Shown: in pieces, positions 5,784-12,001 of the stretch
How positions within the stretch are numbered: position 1 is the first letter of the stretch
How the letters are laid out: every line of letters begins with the position of its first letter
Origin: Bacteroidales bacterium UBA3684
GTDB taxonomy: Bacteria; Bacteroidota; Bacteroidia; Bacteroidales; P3
DNA length: 18,203 nt
NCBI GenBank assembly: GCA_002372855.1
Contig: DFIZ01000071.1
Span: 1,559 to 19,761 of the forward strand
Reading direction: 5' to 3'
Position numbers and translations under genes: made by a program
Notes under the pieces: model-generated
What the model was told of the DNA's origin: nothing
Databases searched by the model: none
Seen by the model: the letters and a program-made list of their open reading frames with translations, nothing else

Positions 5784-5795
5784 AACCAATGCCTT

Positions 5796-7181
5796 ATGAA
5801 AAAGACCTTGTTATTAGCCATAATTTCGATTTTCAATTTTCAAATTTCCCAAGCCCAGCAGACCTACACGCAGCAGGTACCCGACGAGGTGAGCGAGATA
5901 CGCCTCAGCGAATACTCGCGCCTCATGGTGAAGCCCACCAGCGGCCCCATGATGCTGCAAACCTATAAGCAGTACCAGGTGGCCACCGTGAAGAAAGGCC
6001 GCCTGACCATCCCCGGCTCTAGCACCGACCTCACCCTCCTGCTGCCCGAAGGACGCTCCATCGCCTTCGTGGCCGAGGACTATTCCAACCTGACCTTCGT
6101 GGGCAGTTTCGGCAAGCGCCCGAAGCTGACGGTGCACACAAAGGACTATGCCAGTGCACTTTTCAGTGGCTCGCTGGCCGACTCCGTCTGGGCGGTCAAC
6201 ATCTCGCTCCAGGCCGAGGACTACTCGCAGATCCACTCCGAGGTGCGCATGATGCAGTTCGGCTTCGAGGTCCTGCCCGAAGACTACGCCCACATCACCA
6301 TCGACTGTTTCCAGGAACGATACGAACCCGGCATGAGCTCGCGGTCGCAAACGGTGCGCCAGTGCTCAAACTGCATCGTCAACTGGAACTACTGCTTCAG
6401 CGACACCGTCGAGAACGTCGGCGGCGACACCGCCTATTCCCAGTACATCAGGGATCAAAGGTCGCGCGTCAAACAGCAGGGCGACAGCGTGAAGAACGCC
6501 ATGTCCTCGCGGCAACCCAACCGCAGTTACTCCTACGACGGCCAGCAGCGTAGCCGCTCTGTCTGGCGCCATCGCGACGTGGCCCTCCACTTCGCCTGGG
6601 GCTTCCACAACTGGGGTACCTCGATGTTCAACGGCTTCGAAGGTGTCGACGGCGACGCCGCTGTCCGCACCAGCTTCAACAACATCCAGCTCTCCGTCGA
6701 CTACCCCCTCGTCGGCACGCGCCATTTCGGCTTCTACGTCGGCCTCGGCCTGGAGTGGGACAAGTACAAGTTCGAAGCCAACGAGGTGACCCTCAACACC
6801 TCCACCGACCCCTACGCCTTCGCCGACGGCGGCGACCAGAGCTGCTCCTCGTGGCTCAACACGCGCTATGTTGTTGTCCCGCTGACCTTCCGCTTCGACC
6901 TCTGGCACGACTGGAGCCTCACCCTCAGCGCTCTCCCGGGCATCCACTGGGGCGGCAGCCACACCGGCCTGCGTCGCGAGTACGACACCGACCTCGAGGA
7001 CCGCACCGAACGCGACCAGAGTGTCAACAAATACATCAACCCCTACAAACTGGACCTCCGCGCCACCCTCAGCTACGAGAACATCGGCCTCTACTTCCAG
7101 CTGCCCACCATGAGCACCTTCCGCTCCTCGGTGCAGGAACTCTACCCCATCAAATTCGGCCTCATCCTGACCATCGACTAA
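5796..7181 (+). CDS. Envelope protein with repeat-built head and C-terminal barrel-like domain (paralog 2)
   Basis: This 461-residue protein is a tandem paralog of the preceding gene, starting 12 bases after its stop. Its signal peptide ends Gln-Ile-Ser-Gln-Ala at about 20 and is partly encoded by a heptamer array. The head (30-170) shows a clearer repeat than paralog 1: Glu/Lys-Asp-Tyr-Ser/Ala recurs at about 94, 116, 141 and 162, every 21-25 residues, as in a beta solenoid. A Cys-containing, then basic and Gln/Ser-rich linker (about 171-255) replaces the acidic stretch of paralog 1. The C-terminal barrel-like domain (about 262-461) again holds Trp-Gly-Phe-His-Asn-Trp-Gly and Leu-Glu-Trp-Asp-Lys-Tyr-Lys-Phe and ends Lys-Phe-Gly-Leu-Ile-Leu. 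It is probably in the outer membrane. The operon ends at the terminator downstream. Confidence 0.7.
   Translation: MKKTLLLAIISIFNFQISQAQQTYTQQVPDEVSEIRLSEYSRLMVKPTSGPMMLQTYKQYQVATVKKGRLTIPGSSTDLTLLLPEGRSIAFVAEDYSNLTFVGSFGKRPKLTVHTKDYASALFSGSLADSVWAVNISLQAEDYSQIHSEVRMMQFGFEVLPEDYAHITIDCFQERYEPGMSSRSQTVRQCSNCIVNWNYCFSDTVENVGGDTAYSQYIRDQRSRVKQQGDSVKNAMSSRQPNRSYSYDGQQRSRSVWRHRDVALHFAWGFHNWGTSMFNGFEGVDGDAAVRTSFNNIQLSVDYPLVGTRHFGFYVGLGLEWDKYKFEANEVTLNTSTDPYAFADGGDQSCSSWLNTRYVVVPLTFRFDLWHDWSLTLSALPGIHWGGSHTGLRREYDTDLEDRTERDQSVNKYINPYKLDLRATLSYENIGLYFQLPTMSTFRSSVQELYPIKFGLILTID
5824..5844 (+). repeat. Heptamer array in a signal-peptide coding region
   Basis: Three 7-base units (TTTCGAT, TTTCAAT, TTTCAAA) encode part of the hydrophobic core and cleavage region of the second envelope protein's signal peptide. 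The unit is the same as the heptamer at 471-498, read in another phase. Confidence 0.7.
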
Positions 7182-7242
7182 AGGAAAAAATGTCAAATTC
7201 GGACGCCCGGATTCAGCGTTTACATGTCGGCGTTCGCTCAAC

Positions 7243-7292
7243 GGAAACCAACCGCTTCGCACCCCAAAAATAGCGCTAAGTGGTTGGTTTTC
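7243..7292 (+). terminator. Rho-independent terminator of the sigma/envelope operon
   Basis: AAACCAACCGCTT (7245-7257) pairs with AAGTGGTTGGTTT (7278-7290), with one G-T wobble. The stem extends outward to 7243 and 7292. A T-rich run (TTTTCTGTTTTAT) covers the 3' end of the stem and what follows. It lies 62 bases after the stop of the second envelope gene. On the other strand the hairpin is not followed by a T-run, so it does not serve the minus-strand operon. Confidence 0.85.
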
Positions 7293-7343
7293 TGTTTTAT
7301 AGGGTACTTTGGTTTATCTAACTAACATATAATCAGTATCATG

Positions 7344-7394
7344 TCCTTATCAAGTCCTTACCAACTCCCTACCAACTCCTACCCAACTCCTACC
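7344..7394. repeat. 11-base tandem repeat between convergent operons
   Basis: Units TCCTTATCAAG, TCCTTACCAAC, TCCCTACCAAC and TCCTACCCAAC, then a partial TCCTACC, run from 7344 to 7394. An 18-base near-palindrome centred on CCATGG (7387-7404) overlaps the last unit. Read on the minus strand the array is a string of GG and GGG runs. It lies 108 or more bases beyond the cardiolipin synthase stop. Confidence 0.85.
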
Positions 7395-7501
7395 ATGGTG
7401 GGAGATGATAGGGTGAAAACAGGGGGTTGGTAGACTCTTTTCATGGACAAGATTCCTATCGGGTGGCAGTCCGTGAATAGGTGTTTTTGCCAAAATCTTG
7501 T

Positions 7502-8920
7502 TTATAAAATTGGGGTGAAAATTCTGGCGCTGGATTCGAGGAATTTTTCCATGCGCGGACGTTTGTGCCAGAGGTCGGGGTCGACAAGCGTGCAGTCCTT
7601 CATGTCGTCGAAGAAGATGTCGCGCTGGCGACGGGCCAGGTTGCTGTCGTAGAGGAAGGTGTTGACCTCGAAGTTCTGCTCCAGGCTGCGGGGGTCGATG
7701 TTGGTGGAGCCGATGGTGACGAAGTCGTCGTCGCAAACCATGGTTTTTGCATGCAGGTAGCCTTTGTTGTAGAGGTATATCTTCACTCCGGCGGGCAGCA
7801 GGTCTCGGAAGTAGGACTTTGATGCATAGAGCGTTATGGCACCACGGTCGGCGTTGGCGGGCAGCATCAGGCGCACGTCGACCCCGGCCAGGGCGGCGTT
7901 GCGCAGCCCCATGAGGATGGGTTGGGTGGGAATGAAATAGGGGGTTTGCAGGTAGAGGTAGCGGCGGCTTTGGGCGATGGCCTGCACCATGCCCTGCATG
8001 ACGGTGTTCCATTCGTCCATGGGTCCGGAGGTAACAATCTGTGCCAGAGAGTTATCGGTGCTCGCTTCGGGCATAGGGACGGGAGGGAAGAAGCGGGGGG
8101 CGTCGAGCATCTCCTTGGTGCAGAAGCGCCAGTCGGCGAGGATGGAGAGCTCCAGCTGGGCCACGGCGGGGCCTTGGAGGCGGATGTGGGTGTCGCGCCA
8201 CACGCCGTGGTTGATGCCGTCGCGGTAGCGGCGGGCGATGTTCATGCCGCCGGTGTAGCCGGTGTGGCCGTCGATGACCACGATTTTGCGGTGGGTGCGG
8301 CAGTTCACGTCGCGCGTGAACATGGAGGGTATAAGTTTCTGAAATGATTGCACTTTCACTCCGCCACGGCGCATGTGGTCGTAGTATCTGCCTTTGACAA
8401 AGAGGTTGGCCCAGCTGTCGAACATCAGGCGCACGTCGACGCCCTCCTGGGCCTTGCGGATGAGCAGGCTGCTCAGCTGGCGGCCTACCTCGTCGTCCTC
8501 GACGATGTAGAACTGTATGTGTACGAAGCTTTTGGCACGCGAAATGTCGTCGAGCATCGACTGGAACATGGGGGTGAAGTCGGTGAAGATGCGCACGCTG
8601 TTGGCGTTGAGCACCGGGGTGTCGTTGGCTCCGTGCATCATGCTGGCCAGTTTCTCGTATTTTTCTTCCGGCAGGTGGTCTACGATGTTGTTTCCCACGG
8701 CTTTGTCGCGCAGGGCGTCGAAGCGTGCCAACTCTTCGGGTTTGATGACGCGTCGACTGCGGTAGTCCTTGCCCAGCAGGAGGTAGAACACCAGTCCCAC
8801 GCCGGGCAGGAGGGTGATGAAGAGGATCCAGAAAATGGAAATGTAGGGCTTGCGGTTTTCGGAGATGACAACCACCAAGGCGCCTATAACGACCAGTATG
8901 AGTGCAATTTCGTATAACAT
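7502..8920 (-). CDS. cls: Cardiolipin synthase (phospholipase D family)
   Basis: This 472-residue protein has the usual layout and length of bacterial cardiolipin synthase. Two N-terminal membrane helices (about 3-20 and 27-50) are followed by two phospholipase-D half domains. The catalytic HKD motifs are His210-Arg-Lys212 with Asp217, followed by Gly-Tyr-Thr-Gly-Gly-Met-Asn, and His390-Ala-Lys392 with Asp397, followed by Ile-Gly-Ser-Thr-Asn-Ile-Asp. It joins two phosphatidylglycerol molecules (or uses phosphatidylethanolamine) to make cardiolipin at the inner membrane. It is the last gene of the minus-strand run and starts three bases after the stop of the 69-residue gene. No intrinsic terminator with a T-run is evident directly downstream of its stop. 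Confidence 0.93.
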   Translation of the reverse strand: MLYEIALILVVIGALVVVISENRKPYISIFWILFITLLPGVGLVFYLLLGKDYRSRRVIKPEELARFDALRDKAVGNNIVDHLPEEKYEKLASMMHGANDTPVLNANSVRIFTDFTPMFQSMLDDISRAKSFVHIQFYIVEDDEVGRQLSSLLIRKAQEGVDVRLMFDSWANLFVKGRYYDHMRRGGVKVQSFQKLIPSMFTRDVNCRTHRKIVVIDGHTGYTGGMNIARRYRDGINHGVWRDTHIRLQGPAVAQLELSILADWRFCTKEMLDAPRFFPPVPMPEASTDNSLAQIVTSGPMDEWNTVMQGMVQAIAQSRRYLYLQTPYFIPTQPILMGLRNAALAGVDVRLMLPANADRGAITLYASKSYFRDLLPAGVKIYLYNKGYLHAKTMVCDDDFVTIGSTNIDPRSLEQNFEVNTFLYDSNLARRQRDIFFDDMKDCTLVDPDLWHKRPRMEKFLESSARIFTPIL

Positions 8921-8923
8921 GGT

Positions 8924-9133
8924 TCAATGGTTTTCCATTTGTTTTCGGATATCGGCGGCGCGCGCCGTGAGCTGGGCTATCTGCAGCTGCAGGAAGTCGT
9001 CGCTGTACTTGCGGTCGCAGAATCCGTTGCCGCGGGCCACGAAGCTGTCGTCCTCTTCCTGGTCGGTGGCCAGGTCCTGGTAGCTGTCGAGCAGGCGCAG
9101 GGTTTCGTCCAGTTGTTCTTCCAGGGTTTTCAT
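8924..9133 (-). CDS. Small acidic protein of unknown function
   Basis: This 69-residue, highly charged protein is predicted to be mostly helical. It starts Met-Lys-Thr-Leu-Glu-Glu-Gln-Leu-Asp-Glu and ends in a Leu/Ala/Arg-rich helix (about 44-69). A central Asn-Gly-Phe-Cys-Asp-Arg-Lys-Tyr segment holds the only Cys. No signal peptide or membrane helix is present. It is supported as a real gene by tight packing: its ATG overlaps the stop of the HAD gene in an ATGA arrangement, and its stop is three bases before the cls start. I do not recognise the family. The helical character and position suggest a small partner or regulator, but that is inference. Confidence 0.65.
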   Translation of the reverse strand: MKTLEEQLDETLRLLDSYQDLATDQEEDDSFVARGNGFCDRKYSDDFLQLQIAQLTARAADIRKQMENH

Positions 9134-9909
9134 AGCAGTTGGTTTACAGCGGTTTCGATGCCTTCGTGGTCCACGTCGGTGGTGACGCGGTCGGCATGCG
9201 CTTTGACATGGTCGGCGGCGTTGCCCATGGCCACGCCGATGCCGGCCCATTCGAGCATCTCGATGTCGTTGGCGCCGTCGCCGAAGGCGAGGGTCTCCTC
9301 CTGGCGGATGCCGTAGTGGCGGCAGATGGCTTCCATGCCGTGGGCCTTGCTGTTGTCGTGGGCCACGATGTCGGTGAAGTAGGGGTGCCAGCGGGGCAGG
9401 CGGCAGTGGGGCAGGAGTTCGGCCACGGCAGCGTCCATTTCGCCCGGCATGATGGCGATGATCTGGTAGACCGTTTCGCCACGCATGCGTTCGATGTCCA
9501 CCACGGGGGGCATTTCGAATTCCAGCTGGTTGCGCAGTTTGAGACCCACTTCGTTGGGATTGGCGAGGAGCATGGACTTGTCGGTGAACACCATGGTGCA
9601 CAGGTTTTTGTCTTTTGCCATATCAAGCCATACTTGAAGTTCGCTGTCGAGGATGGGGTTGTTCAGCAGGGTCTGCGAGGGGGCGGTCTCGGACGGGAGC
9701 GTGAAGACCAGTCCGCCGTTCATGGTGATTTTGGCCTCGAAGGTGACGGGCATGTCGGGAATGAGCACGTCGGGGCGGCCGGTGGAGAGGAAGGTGCGCA
9801 CTCCGGCGCGGTGGAGGCGGTCAAAGGCGCGCACCGTGCCCGGCGAGACGCGGTGGGTCTCGAAGCTGAGCAAGGTGCCGTCGATGTCGAAAAATGCTGC
9901 TTTGATCAT
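9130..9909 (-). CDS. Cof-type HAD-IIB family phosphatase
   Basis: This 259-residue protein carries all four HAD motifs. They are Asp8-Ile-Asp10-Gly-Thr (nucleophile and acid/base), Ser42-Thr-Gly-Arg, Lys188 in Asn-Ser-Lys-Ala-His-Gly, and Gly210-Asp-Gly-Ala-Asn-Asp (metal site) followed by Gly-Val-Ala-Met-Gly-Asn. The large insertion between motifs II and III is the C2 cap of the Cof/IIB class, whose members dephosphorylate sugar phosphates, flavin or pyridoxal phosphates. The actual substrate cannot be read from the sequence. The start overlaps the stop of the upstream transporter gene by four bases, and the stop overlaps the next small gene likewise, so translation is probably coupled. Confidence 0.9.
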   Translation of the reverse strand: MIKAAFFDIDGTLLSFETHRVSPGTVRAFDRLHRAGVRTFLSTGRPDVLIPDMPVTFEAKITMNGGLVFTLPSETAPSQTLLNNPILDSELQVWLDMAKDKNLCTMVFTDKSMLLANPNEVGLKLRNQLEFEMPPVVDIERMRGETVYQIIAIMPGEMDAAVAELLPHCRLPRWHPYFTDIVAHDNSKAHGMEAICRHYGIRQEETLAFGDGANDIEMLEWAGIGVAMGNAADHVKAHADRVTTDVDHEGIETAVNQLL

Positions 9910-10796
9910 TTCTTTTTCATTTGTGCCATTTGCCAGGCGTTAAAGAGGTTTTGGTAGACGCTGTAGAAGGCCAGGAAGACCGACGACAGGGGGGTCAGGA
10001 AGGTGTTGGCCATCCAGATGCCCATGGCCGAGTTCTTCTGGCCCAGGAGCTGGCCTCCGCCGATGACGTCGCCGTAGCGGCGTCCGAGCCATCGGCCGAA
10101 GCCGAACTGGATGATGCAGAACAGGAGCGAGAGGCCTCCGAGCCAGGCTATCGAGGCCCAGTTGCCTTCGCCGTTGAGGAAGATGTAGTCGATGGTTTGG
10201 CCGAGGGTGAAAAGCAGCGCCACGGCCCAGAGGTAGAAGCCCAGACCCTTGTAGCGGGCAATGAAGTTGTTGACACTGGGCAGCATGAACTGCAGCAGTG
10301 CAGCCAGGAAGAAGGGCAGGGCTAGTGTGGAGGCTATCTTGCTGGTCATCAGCAGGAAGCTGTTCCAAAGACCCATCTCCGGGTGGTCGCCGATGAGGGT
10401 GAAAGCCACGGGGGCTACCACGGCCACCATAAGGTTGCCGACGATGGTGTAGGTGGTCACCGTTTCGCGGTTGGCGCCCAGTATGCAGGCCACCACGGCA
10501 ACCGACGAGGCCACGGGGCAGAGCACCCCGATGAGCACGCCTTCGGCGACAATGTGGCTGCCACCCAAGAGGGTGATTGCCAGGTAGCAGGAGGTGCTGA
10601 CCACAATCTGGAACAGGATGAGCCAGAGGTCGAGCATGGTCATGCGCAGACGGCGCAGGTCGACGGCGGTAAAGGTGATCAGCAGGATACAGAAAATGAT
10701 GAAAGGAACGAGGAAAGAGAACATGGCGCACCAGCGGTGGAGCAGCAGTCCGAGCACGATGGCCACGGGGAGTACGTATGGGCGGAAACGTTGCAT
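9906..10796 (-). CDS. Bile acid:sodium symporter (BASS) family transporter
   Basis: This 296-residue protein has about nine or ten hydrophobic helices. Recognisable segments are Gly-Val-Leu-Cys-Pro-Val-Ala-Ser-Ser-Val-Ala at about 94-104, followed by a Thr-Ile-Val-Gly-Asn-Leu helix. Near the C-terminus, a Gly-Gln-Leu-Leu-Gly-Gln-Lys-Asn-Ser-Ala-Met-Gly segment matches the crossing region of the BASS fold that binds sodium and substrate. Despite the family name, bacterial members also carry pantoate, pyruvate and other organic anions. PanD lies in the same gene run, but that does not fix the substrate. It is an inner-membrane protein. The ATG at 10796 lies 13 bases after the stop of the BFN gene, and the stop overlaps the HAD start. 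A short lysine tail ends the protein. Confidence 0.82.
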   Translation of the reverse strand: MQRFRPYVLPVAIVLGLLLHRWCAMFSFLVPFIIFCILLITFTAVDLRRLRMTMLDLWLILFQIVVSTSCYLAITLLGGSHIVAEGVLIGVLCPVASSVAVVACILGANRETVTTYTIVGNLMVAVVAPVAFTLIGDHPEMGLWNSFLLMTSKIASTLALPFFLAALLQFMLPSVNNFIARYKGLGFYLWAVALLFTLGQTIDYIFLNGEGNWASIAWLGGLSLLFCIIQFGFGRWLGRRYGDVIGGGQLLGQKNSAMGIWMANTFLTPLSSVFLAFYSVYQNLFNAWQMAQMKKK

Positions 10797-10809
10797 GAGA
10801 GTGGTTATA

Positions 10810-11358
10810 TTACTGATTTCGCTTTAGTTGTTCTATTCTTTGGTGTATTTCGGCGGCGCGTTCGTACTCCTCGCGTTCTTCGCAGGCCAGGAGTTCCTCC
10901 TCGAGGCGTGCAATCTCTTCTTTCGGGTCTGAAGGAGTGGCTTTGAAGGGAGGGTTGTCCATTTTGACGCTGGTCTCCTCGAGCACCTCGTCGGCTACCA
11001 TGATGGGGCAGTCGCAAAGGAGCGCCAGTGTGATGGCGTCGGAGGTGCGGCTGTCGAAGTGTTTTTCGTTGAATCCGTCGGTCATGTGGAGGGTGGAATA
11101 GAAGATTCCTTCCTGCACTTTGTCGATGGTTACTTCTCTGAGGTATAAGCCGTAGCTGTCCATTACATGAACCATTAGTTCATGTGTCATGGGACGTCTT
11201 GTTTTTACTGTTTCCTTGGCCAGGAGGATGCCTTGGGCCTCGTAGGCACCGATGAAAATAGGTATTTGGGAGTTGCTGTTGGGTTCGCAGAGCATGAGGA
11301 TATAACTCTCGCTTTGCGACATGCCGCTTTGTATGGTCAGAGGGTATACGCGTTTCAT
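10810..11358 (-). CDS. BFN (DUF151) domain protein with C-terminal UVR motif
   Basis: This 182-residue protein has an N-terminal BFN/DUF151 domain (about 1-135). It is marked by Ile-Pro-Ile-Phe-Ile-Gly at 32-37, Arg-Pro-Met-Thr-His-Glu-Leu at 55-61 and Asp-Ser-Arg-Thr-Ser-Asp-Ala-Ile-Thr-Leu-Ala at 102-112. After a short linker, residues 147-180 form a UvrB/UvrC-type UVR helical hairpin (Glu-Glu-Tyr-Glu-Arg-Ala-Ala-Glu-Ile). Homologs are often labelled bifunctional nuclease, but that activity rests on few studied cases. The UVR motif suggests protein-protein contact, as between UvrB and UvrC. The start overlaps the rdgB stop by four bases (ATGA), so the two are translationally coupled. Confidence 0.88.
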   Translation of the reverse strand: MKRVYPLTIQSGMSQSESYILMLCEPNSNSQIPIFIGAYEAQGILLAKETVKTRRPMTHELMVHVMDSYGLYLREVTIDKVQEGIFYSTLHMTDGFNEKHFDSRTSDAITLALLCDCPIMVADEVLEETSVKMDNPPFKATPSDPKEEIARLEEELLACEEREEYERAAEIHQRIEQLKRNQ

Positions 11359-11933
11359 TTTGCCTCCAGGTATTCTTTCAGTTTGGCTACGGCCAGGCCG
11401 CGGTGGCTGATGCTGTTCTTGACGTCGAGAGGCATCTCGGCAAAGCTTACGGCGAAACGGTCAGGCATGAAGACGGGGTCGTATCCAAAGCCTTCGGCAC
11501 CGTGGCGTTCGGTGAGGATGTGTCCGTCGACACGGCCTTCGAAGTAGCGCGGTTCGCCGTTCTCAATCAGGCAGATGACCGTGCGGAAATCGGCTTTGCG
11601 GTCGGTTTTCCCGTCGAGGGCGGCGAGGAGTTTGTCTATGTTGTCGTCGAAGGAACAGTGTTCGCCGGCATAGCGAGCGGAATAGACTCCGGGGGCGCCG
11701 TCGAGAGCGTCGACTTCGAGGCCTGTGTCGTCGGCAAAACAATCTGTATGAGTGCGTTCCCATACCCACTGGGCTTTCTGCAACGCATTGCCTTGCAGGG
11801 TGTCGGCTGTCTCGGGAATCTCGCCGGCGAGGCCGGCCTCGGCCAGGCTTACAACCTCCACATGGCCTTGCAGCGCTGCGCGCACTTCCTGTACCTTGTG
11901 CTTGTTGTTGGTAGCAAATATCAGTCGTTTCAT
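11355..11933 (-). CDS. rdgB: Non-canonical purine NTP pyrophosphatase (RdgB/HAM1)
   Basis: This 192-residue protein has the usual family length and motifs. They are Thr-Asn-Asn-Lys-His-Lys at 8-13 (phosphate binding), Glu41 with Gly-Asn-Ala at 48-50, Phe-Ala-Asp-Asp-Thr-Gly-Leu-Glu-Val-Asp at 66-75 including the catalytic Asp69, Gly-Phe-Gly-Tyr-Asp-Pro at 148-153 and Ser-His-Arg at 176-178. It hydrolyses dITP, XTP and related purine nucleotides to monophosphates and pyrophosphate, keeping them out of DNA and RNA. A 12-base inverted repeat abuts its start codon and leaves no recognisable Shine-Dalgarno sequence. It heads the rdgB-BFN-transporter-HAD-small gene-cls block. Confidence 0.95.
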   Translation of the reverse strand: MKRLIFATNNKHKVQEVRAALQGHVEVVSLAEAGLAGEIPETADTLQGNALQKAQWVWERTHTDCFADDTGLEVDALDGAPGVYSARYAGEHCSFDDNIDKLLAALDGKTDRKADFRTVICLIENGEPRYFEGRVDGHILTERHGAEGFGYDPVFMPDRFAVSFAEMPLDVKNSISHRGLAVAKLKEYLEAK

Positions 11934-11968
11934 ACTTTGTCGTTTCTTGTATGTTAAAACGACAAAGT
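11934..11968 (-). promoter_or_regulatory. 12-base inverted repeat directly upstream of rdgB
   Basis: ACTTTGTCGTTT (11934-11945) is the exact reverse complement of AAACGACAAAGT (11957-11968), with an 11-base loop. In the minus-strand transcript the 3' arm ends at the base before the rdgB ATG. No T-run follows, so it is a poor intrinsic terminator. It may hide the ribosome-binding region or serve as an operator. Confidence 0.7.
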
Positions 11969-12001
11969 GTTGGTTTTATTGTGCGCGAGTGTAAAAAGAA
12001 A

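Noticed and set aside
4119-5789. Long minus-strand frame (556 codons) opposite the anti-sigma and first envelope genes
   Set aside because: Its Val/Ala/Gly/Glu/His-rich translation is the usual antisense shadow of a GC-rich coding strand. The plus-strand genes have signal peptides, motifs and operon spacing.
7190-7273. Small frame of 27 codons after the second envelope gene, with an A/G-rich stretch before the ATG
   Set aside because: It runs into the terminator stem, has no recognisable features and is more likely 3' untranslated sequence.
7344-7394. Possible CRISPR array
   Set aside because: Units are contiguous 11-mers without spacers, and no cas genes are present.
7447-7501. Inverted repeat ACAAGATT/AATCTTGT with an inner CCTAT/ATAGG just beyond the cls stop, considered as a terminator
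   Set aside because: The loop is long, the pairing is broken by unequal internal loops and no T-run follows on the minus strand.
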